The notes under the pieces: generated by a model
What the model saw: the letters and a program-made list of their open reading frames with translations, nothing else
What the model was told of the DNA's origin: nothing
Databases searched by the model: none
Assembly (NCBI GenBank): GCA_013696185.1
Contig: JACCZA010000234.1
Span: 1 to 5,040 of the forward strand
DNA length: 5,040 nucleotides
Reading direction: 5' to 3'
DNA from: Actinomycetota bacterium
Lineage (GTDB): Bacteria > Actinomycetota > Thermoleophilia > Gaiellales > Gaiellaceae
Program-made: the position numbers and the translations under genes
Shown here: piece by piece, positions 1 to 3,868 of the stretch
Position numbering within the stretch: the stretch's first letter is position 1
How the letters are laid out: every line of letters begins with the position of its first letter

Positions 1-480
1 GCGCCGGCCTCGTCCGCGCCCGCGGCTCCTGCCGCTCGCCCGGCCACTCCGCCGCAGCCGCGCGCCGCCCCTGCCAGCGAGGGGGTGCAGGTGAACGCGG
101 GACCCGGATCCGATCTCCTGGCGGGCACGCCGCTGGCCGACGTCTTTCGCGGGGGTGCGGGAAACGACAGGATGCGCCTCGGCGCCGGCAACGACGTCGG
201 GGACGGGGGTGCCGGCGACGACGTCCTCGAGGGCGGCCCGGGCGAGGATCGGCTGACGGGCGGGGCGGGGCGGGACCGCATCAGCGGCGGCCCGGGAAAC
301 GACCTCGTGCTGGCCCGCGACGGCATGCGCGACACGATCGACTGCGGTCTCGGCCGCGACGTGGTGGTCGCCGACAGGATCGATCGGATCGATCGCAGCT
401 GCGAGGTGGTGCAACTGCCGCGGCGGGCCAGGGGCGCGACTCGATCGTCTAAGCCAGTTGCCACTCGTCGTCGCGGATGA
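1..480 (+). CDS. RTX-like calcium-binding repeat protein, C-terminal part (5' end outside window)
   Basis: The frame is open from base 1, so the start lies to the left. About the first 28 visible residues are an Ala/Pro-rich linker of the kind found in secreted or surface proteins. Next comes a diverged repeat (GPGSDLLAGTPLADVF), then six tandem glycine/aspartate nonapeptides (bases 151-312) of the type GGxGxDxxx. In hemolysin-type proteins these fold into a parallel beta roll that binds calcium outside the cell. The tail after the repeats (DTIDCGLGRDVVVAD...RSCEVV) carries two cysteines in a pattern I associate with extracellular repeat proteins of Actinomycetota; a disulfide is likely but inferred. 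After CEVV the protein ends in a basic stretch (RRARGATRSSKPVATRRRG). The last 32 bases overlap the end of the convergent aminopeptidase gene. No enzymatic domain is visible in this fragment, so the full function is unknown. A GTG at 85 exists, but the open upstream frame in the same composition argues it is internal. Confidence 0.85.
   Translation, partial: APASSAPAAPAARPATPPQPRAAPASEGVQVNAGPGSDLLAGTPLADVFRGGAGNDRMRLGAGNDVGDGGAGDDVLEGGPGEDRLTGGAGRDRISGGPGNDLVLARDGMRDTIDCGLGRDVVVADRIDRIDRSCEVVQLPRRARGATRSSKPVATRRRG
151..312 (+). repeat. Six tandem RTX nonapeptide repeats
   Basis: Six consecutive 27-base units encode GGAGNDRMR, LGAGNDVGD, GGAGDDVLE, GGPGEDRLT, GGAGRDRIS and GGPGNDLVL. The Gly-Gly-x-Gly-x-Asp turn is kept in five; the second unit starts Leu-Gly. 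The DNA units are diverged from each other, so this is a protein-level repeat rather than a recent duplication. The family role is calcium binding in a beta roll. Confidence 0.9.
378..395 (+). repeat. Perfect 9-bp tandem duplication (GATCGATCG x2)
   Basis: GATCGATCG occurs twice back to back inside the calcium-binding protein gene, encoding the RIDRIDR stretch just before the second tail cysteine. The 18 bases hold four GATC sites. Because the unit is 9 bp, gain or loss of a copy would keep the reading frame. Confidence 0.8.
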
Positions 481-1666
481 GCGGCACGGCGTTGCCGCCG
501 TCCTCGATGCCGTCGACCTCGACCTCGGGGCCGCCGATCATGAAGTCCGTGTGCAGGGACGACTGGTTCACGCCCAGCTCGAGGAGCGCTTCGGCGTCGA
601 GGCCGTCCGCACCTTCGATCGCGCTCGGGATGCCCTGACCGTAGGCGATGTGGCACGTCGCGTTCTCGTCGAAGAGCGTGTTGAAGAACGTGATCCCTGT
701 CCGGCCGACGCGGGAGGTGCCGTCCACGAGGGCGATCTCACCGAGTCGCCGGGCGCCGTCGTCTGCTTCCAGCTGGGTGCGCACGATCTCTTCCCCGGTG
801 CTCGCCCGCACGTCGACGGCGCGCCCGCCCTCGAAGCGCAGCTCGAGGTCGCGCACGATCTTCCCCTGGAGCTCGAGCGGCCGGGTCGAGCGCACCGTGC
901 CCTCCGTCCGCTCGCGATCGGGCGTCGTGAAGACCTCCTCCGTCGGCATGTTGGGCACGTGCGAGCGCCCGAAGCCCGTCGTCGCGCGGGCGGAGTCCCA
1001 GCGGGAACGAGGGAGCAGTCCTACGGTCAGATCCGTACCAGGCCCGCGAAAGCGGACCGCCCGGAACCGCCGCTCGTTCAGCTGCTCTGCCCTCGCGGCC
1101 AGGCGCTCGACGTGGACGCGCCACGCCTCGACGGGGTCGGGCGCGTCCAGGCGCACGGCGTGGGCGACCGCATCCCAGAGGCGCTCGACATCCGGCTCGC
1201 CGAAGACGATCTTCGCCCAGCCCTCGGTCGGGTAGGCGACGATCGTCCAGTTCACGAGCTTGCCGGTCACCACGCGCAGGTGAGCGCTCTGCACGCCCTT
1301 GGCGAGCGAGAGGCCGATCCTGCGGGGATCGAGGTCGTCGAAGAGCTCCGGATCGGGATCGCCTGCGATCTGGATCAGGGCGCCGCTCGCGGCACCGAGC
1401 TCGTTGATCCGCTGGATCATCCACGGAGGCGACCAGCCGAGCGACTCCTCCGGCGCCCGCTCGATGTGCGCGTGCGCCACCTGCTTGTCGACGTAGTGGA
1501 CGAGGACGTGCCGGGCGCCCGCGTCGTAGGCGGATCTGACGATGGCGCGCGCGAGGGGAGCGTGCTCGAGCATGCAGTTCACGTGCACGTCCTGCCCCTC
1601 GCCCACGTTCACGCCGACGCGGACCGTCAGCTCGGCGTAGGCGGCGAGACGCTCGTCGATTGCCAT
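449..1666 (-). CDS. M29 family metallo-aminopeptidase (AmpS/aminopeptidase T-like)
   Basis: Complete 405-residue protein, the usual length of the M29 family: cytoplasmic, metal-dependent exopeptidases that remove N-terminal residues from peptides. The N-terminus (DERLAAYAELTVRVGVNVGEGQDVHV) is typical, as are the C-terminal metal-site motifs: NMPTEEVFTTPD (Glu244), LGEIALVD (Glu310), LFDENATCHIAYG (Glu334, His339) and SLHTDFMIGG (His372, Asp374). The spacings between these residues agree with the ligand set I recall for Thermus aminopeptidase T. One oddity: the tyrosine I expect seven residues after the metal-binding His is Ile346 here, with a tyrosine at 342 instead. The start is ATG. No Shine-Dalgarno is visible, but a TAGGGT -10 box lies eight bases upstream, suggesting a leaderless mRNA. 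The gene diverges from the small membrane protein across 88 bp and its tail overlaps the calcium-binding protein gene by 32 bp. Family call secure; substrate unknown. Confidence 0.95.
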   Translation of the reverse strand: MAIDERLAAYAELTVRVGVNVGEGQDVHVNCMLEHAPLARAIVRSAYDAGARHVLVHYVDKQVAHAHIERAPEESLGWSPPWMIQRINELGAASGALIQIAGDPDPELFDDLDPRRIGLSLAKGVQSAHLRVVTGKLVNWTIVAYPTEGWAKIVFGEPDVERLWDAVAHAVRLDAPDPVEAWRVHVERLAARAEQLNERRFRAVRFRGPGTDLTVGLLPRSRWDSARATTGFGRSHVPNMPTEEVFTTPDRERTEGTVRSTRPLELQGKIVRDLELRFEGGRAVDVRASTGEEIVRTQLEADDGARRLGEIALVDGTSRVGRTGITFFNTLFDENATCHIAYGQGIPSAIEGADGLDAEALLELGVNQSSLHTDFMIGGPEVEVDGIEDGGNAVPLIRDDEWQLA

Positions 1667-1674
1667 CCCGCGGG

Positions 1675-1680
1675 ACCCTA
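1675..1680 (-). promoter_or_regulatory. Putative -10 box (TAGGGT) of the aminopeptidase gene, leaderless
   Basis: On the minus strand TAGGGT fits the actinobacterial TANNNT -10 consensus and ends eight bases before the ATG at 1666, so transcription would start at or next to the start codon. The gene has no Shine-Dalgarno, which agrees. I could not identify a convincing -35 box. Confidence 0.45.
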
Positions 1681-1738
1681 CTCAGTCGCGCGGCCGCCGC
1701 GGCAGGACCTCCTGCGCGTGCGGCTCCAGGGCCCCGAG

Positions 1739-1747
1739 TGATACCTT
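1739..1747 (+). promoter_or_regulatory. Putative extended -10 box (TGATACCTT) of the small membrane protein gene, leaderless
   Basis: TGATACCTT matches the extended -10 form TGNTANNNT exactly. Its hexamer ends seven bases before the GTG start at 1755, which puts the transcription start at the start codon. An extended -10 can work without a good -35 box, and none is visible. There is no Shine-Dalgarno before this GTG. Confidence 0.5.
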
Positions 1748-1754
1748 CGCGCGC

Positions 1755-2018
1755 GTGCTGCTCGCCCTGACCGGCCCCCGCACGGTGGCGCTCCTCTCGA
1801 TCGGCGGCGTCTTCATCTGCTTCGCGCTTGCGAGCTCGTTCCTGCTGCCGCGCGTGCGGCCGGACTTCCCGGGGAGGCGCGGCTTGCCGGTCTTCATCGT
1901 CGTCACGGTCGCCCTGATGCTGACGATGCTCGGGGCGATGACCTTCATCGCCGCCGAGCCGCACGAGGATTCCGAGGAGCCCGGCGAGGGCGCCCCGGCG
2001 CTCCTGCAGCGCCTCTAG
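1755..2018 (+). CDS. Small protein with two predicted membrane segments, function unknown
   Basis: This 87-residue protein is not one I recognise. Two hydrophobic stretches, about residues 10-31 and 44-67, are long enough to span the membrane. They are joined by a short basic loop (RVRPDFPGRRG), and an acidic tail follows (EPHEDSEEPGEG). By the positive-inside rule the loop would be cytoplasmic and both termini outside. The start is GTG, chosen because the first membrane segment follows directly and an extended -10 box sits at leaderless distance. It is divergent from the M29 aminopeptidase, and its TAG stop shares CTAG with the stop of the convergent aldo/keto reductase. The hydrophobic pattern and the fitted promoter make it credible as a gene, but there is no homology evidence. 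It could be an accessory subunit or a plain hypothetical membrane protein. Confidence 0.7.
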   Translation: MLLALTGPRTVALLSIGGVFICFALASSFLLPRVRPDFPGRRGLPVFIVVTVALMLTMLGAMTFIAAEPHEDSEEPGEGAPALLQRL

Positions 2019-3001
2019 TCTCCTCTGGAGAAGAGCGCCCCGAGCTCCGCCCGCTCGGCGGCAGTCAGCTCGAGCGCCAGCGCCGCGCGCGCCGGCTCGA
2101 GGTGCTCCGGCCGGCGTGGGCCGAGAATGACCGAGGTGACCCGCTCCTCGCCGAGGAGCCAGGCGAGCGAGAGCGTCGCCGCGTCGATGCCCCGCGCGTC
2201 GGCGGCCCCCATGAGTCCCTCGACGGCGGTGAAGACGCGGTCGTCCAGCAGCCCCTCGTAGGCCTCCGGACGCAGGGCCATCCGTGACCCCGCAGGCGGC
2301 GCCTGCTCACGGCGGTACTTGCCCGTCAGCCAGCCGCCTGAGAGCGGGCTGAAGGCTGTGAAGGCGATGCCCTCGCGCTCGCAGAGCGGGAGCACGGACG
2401 TCTCGACGCCCCGCTCGAGCAGCGAGTAGGCGTTCTGGACGCACTCGAAGCGCGCGAGGCCCCGCTCACGGCTGATCGAGAGCGCCCGCTCGAGCTCCTC
2501 CGCCGCGATGTTGCTCGCCCCGATCGCCCGCACCCGCCCGTCCCGGACGAGCTCGTCGAGCGCCTCGAGCGTCTCCTCGAGCGGCGTCTCGGGATCGGGC
2601 TCGTGGATCAGGTACAGGTCGATACGGGCGACGCGCAGCCGCTCGAGGCTGCCTTCCACCTGACGCAGGACGCGGTCGCGGGCGAGGCCCGAGTCGGTGG
2701 GATCGCCCTCGACCGAGTGGAAGACCTTCGTCGTCAGCACGGCGCGGCTGCGGCGCTCGGCCGGCTGCCCCTCGAGCCAGCGGCCGAGCCAGCGCTCGCT
2801 GCGGCCGCCGCCGTAGGCGTCCGCCGTGTCGAGGAGGGTGATCCCGAGCTCGACTGCGGCATCGAGGATGGCGCGAGCCTGCTCCTCGTTCTCGCCCTGC
2901 CCGAAGAAGGCGGGCGCGGAGCCGACACCGCCGAAGTTGCCGCAGCCGAGGGCGAGCCGCGAGACCACCATGCCGGTGCTGCCGAGAGGGCGGTACTCCA
3001 C
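2015..3001 (-). CDS. Aldo/keto reductase family oxidoreductase
   Basis: Complete 328-residue protein, normal for the aldo/keto reductase superfamily: cytoplasmic (beta/alpha)8 barrels that reduce carbonyls to alcohols with NADPH. It starts MEYRPLGSTGMVVSRLALGCGNFGG, the usual N-terminal strand. The catalytic tetrad is intact: Asp58 and Tyr63 in DTADAYGGG, Lys92 in LTTKVF, His133 in LIHEPD. Cofactor-side motifs follow in order: GASN (161-164), QNAYSLLER (189-197), SPLSGGWLTGKY (218-229) and ILGPRRPEHL (292-301), the last contacting the NADPH phosphate in relatives. The start is GTG; an in-frame TAG ends nine bases upstream, so nothing earlier is possible, and starting at Met11 would remove the first strand. 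No Shine-Dalgarno is present; a TAGCGT -10 box lies six bases upstream. The gene is monocistronic, divergent from tRNA-Ser and convergent with the small membrane protein. The natural substrate cannot be told from sequence. Confidence 0.95.
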   Translation of the reverse strand: MEYRPLGSTGMVVSRLALGCGNFGGVGSAPAFFGQGENEEQARAILDAAVELGITLLDTADAYGGGRSERWLGRWLEGQPAERRSRAVLTTKVFHSVEGDPTDSGLARDRVLRQVEGSLERLRVARIDLYLIHEPDPETPLEETLEALDELVRDGRVRAIGASNIAAEELERALSISRERGLARFECVQNAYSLLERGVETSVLPLCEREGIAFTAFSPLSGGWLTGKYRREQAPPAGSRMALRPEAYEGLLDDRVFTAVEGLMGAADARGIDAATLSLAWLLGEERVTSVILGPRRPEHLEPARAALALELTAAERAELGALFSRGD

Positions 3002-3007
3002 CGCGAG

Positions 3008-3013
3008 ACGCTA
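3008..3013 (-). promoter_or_regulatory. Putative -10 box (TAGCGT) of the aldo/keto reductase gene, leaderless
   Basis: TAGCGT on the minus strand fits TANNNT and ends six bases before the GTG start at 3001. The same TAG is also the in-frame stop that fixes the start. No clear -35 box. Only 48 bp separate this start from the tRNA, so two promoters must share this gap. Confidence 0.4.
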
Positions 3014-3031
3014 CAGCAGGCCCGCCCCGGC

Positions 3032-3037
3032 TACCCT
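3032..3037 (+). promoter_or_regulatory. Putative -10 box (TACCCT) of the tRNA-Ser gene
   Basis: TACCCT fits TANNNT and lies 12 bases before the first base of the mature tRNA, leaving about five bases of 5' leader for RNase P to remove. The -35 position expected 17-18 bases upstream overlaps the -10 box of the divergent reductase gene and is not a good match to TTGACA. Confidence 0.35.
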
Positions 3038-3049
3038 TGGGCGCACTCT

Positions 3050-3138
3050 GGAGAGGTGTCCGAGTGGCCTAAGGAGCGCGACTGGAAATCGCGTATCTGC
3101 CGAAAGGTGGATCGCGGGTTCAAATCCCGCCCTCTCCG
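3050..3138 (+). tRNA. tRNA-Ser (anticodon GGA)
   Basis: A full class II cloverleaf can be drawn by hand. The acceptor stem GGAGAGG (3050-3056) pairs perfectly with CCTCTCC (3131-3137), with G3138 as discriminator. The D stem is TCC/GGA (3059-3061/3073-3075). The anticodon stem is CGCGA/TCGCG around the loop CTGGAAA, with anticodon GGA at 3084-3086. The long variable arm (3094-3113), the hallmark of tRNA-Ser, forms a five-pair stem with two G-T wobbles and a GAAA tetraloop. The T stem GCGGG/CCCGC encloses TTCAAAT (3119-3125). The 3' CCA is not encoded (GTC follows), so it must be added after transcription. It reads the serine codons UCC and UCU. Confidence 0.97.
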
Positions 3139-3142
3139 TCGA

Positions 3143-3170
3143 GCGTGGGGGAACGCGGTTTCCCCCACGC
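3143..3170 (+). terminator. Strong hairpin after tRNA-Ser, probable terminator without a U-tract
   Basis: GCGTGGGGGAA (3143-3153) pairs perfectly over 11 bp with TTCCCCCACGC (3160-3170) around a six-base loop. It begins four bases after the tRNA discriminator base, the expected place for a transcription stop. The following bases (GCCTCACCTG) hold no run of T, so it is not a classical intrinsic terminator; it may instead be a U-less terminator or a 3' processing structure. Confidence 0.65.
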
Positions 3171-3295
3171 GCCTCACCTGCCCCGCGTCCTGCTGGGAGG
3201 GATTGGCGAAACGACGGCTGGCTTTACGTGATCTCGCCGCCCCTCGCGGCCTGGACATTCCCGTGGGAGTCGTCTGCCAAAGTGGCTGACCAGCC

Positions 3296-3868
3296 GTGAG
3301 TGTCGAGGTCATCTTTGAAACACACTCGCTCACGGAAGACAACGAGCGGGGCATCGCCACGGGATGGCTTGGGGGGCGGCTCTCTGAGAACGGCAAGCGG
3401 CTGGCGAAGGAATTGGGGGACCGCCGACGGAACGAGAACCTGGCGGCGATCTTTACCTCTGATCTCGCTCGCGCGGTCGAGACGACCACCATCGCCTTTG
3501 GCGACGGTGATATCCCGATCCTCAAAGACTGGCGCCTCCGCGAATGCAACTACGGCGCTATGAACGGGATGCCGGTGGCGCAATTGGTGGACGAGCGGCC
3601 GCTGCGGATCGACACGCCGTTCCCGGAAGGCGAGAGCTGGCGTCAAGCCGTCGAGCGTCACGAGTGGTTCTTGAATGACCTTGCCCGCCGACACGATGGC
3701 GAACGCGTGTTGGTGATCGGGCACGTCTCGACCTGGTGGGCGCTAGACCATTTCGTCGCCGGCGAGAAGCTGGAGGAACTTGTGCGCAACCCGCATGAGT
3801 GGCAGGAGGGATGGTCGTACGAGCTACCCACCGGAACCGCACCCGGCCATTGCGCCAATCCCTCCTAG
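3296..3868 (+). CDS. Histidine phosphatase family protein with atypical THS catalytic motif
   Basis: Complete 190-residue protein, normal for the small single-domain members of the histidine phosphatase (phosphoglycerate mutase-like) superfamily, which transfer phosphate through a phosphohistidine. The core residues are present: His10 as nucleophile, Arg59 in TSDLARAVET, Glu83 as acid in LRECNYG, and His143 in VLVIGHVS. The usual Arg-His-Gly at the nucleophile is Thr-His-Ser here, so one phosphate-pocket arginine is missing. The DNERGIATGW, PFPEGESW and WQEGWSYE segments give it a subfamily look. The start is GTG: an in-frame TGA at 3287-3289 rules out earlier starts and the family motif begins seven residues in. 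Unlike the neighbouring genes it has neither a -10 box at leaderless distance nor a clear Shine-Dalgarno. GC is about 63% by hand count, lower than its neighbours, with more TTT, GAA, ACA, CAA and TTG codons. Its stop interlocks with that of the convergent wall hydrolase gene. Substrate unknown. Confidence 0.9.
   Translation: MSVEVIFETHSLTEDNERGIATGWLGGRLSENGKRLAKELGDRRRNENLAAIFTSDLARAVETTTIAFGDGDIPILKDWRLRECNYGAMNGMPVAQLVDERPLRIDTPFPEGESWRQAVERHEWFLNDLARRHDGERVLVIGHVSTWWALDHFVAGEKLEELVRNPHEWQEGWSYELPTGTAPGHCANPS

Noticed and set aside
458..1741. Long plus-strand open frame (427 codons) antisense to the aminopeptidase
   Set aside because: It lies almost entirely opposite a gene with clear M29 motifs. 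Long antisense frames are common in 70% GC DNA, and its translation shows no recognisable domain.
738..1964. Second long minus-strand frame overlapping the aminopeptidase and the small membrane protein
   Set aside because: Its translation is extremely Arg/Ala-rich low-complexity sequence, as expected of an out-of-frame reading of high-GC genes.
3203..3229. Possible promoter for the phosphatase gene (TTGGCG with TTACGT downstream)
   Set aside because: The spacing is only 15 bases and the second hexamer does not fit TANNNT, so I do not call it.
2603..3289. Plus-strand frame running across the reductase, the tRNA and the following gap
   Set aside because: It runs through the tRNA gene and is antisense to the reductase; no domain or start signal supports it.
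3171..3295. Gap between the tRNA hairpin and the phosphatase gene searched for attachment-site repeats or gene remnants
   Set aside because: No repeat of the tRNA 3' end and no convincing peptide remnant is visible; it appears to be plain intergenic sequence.
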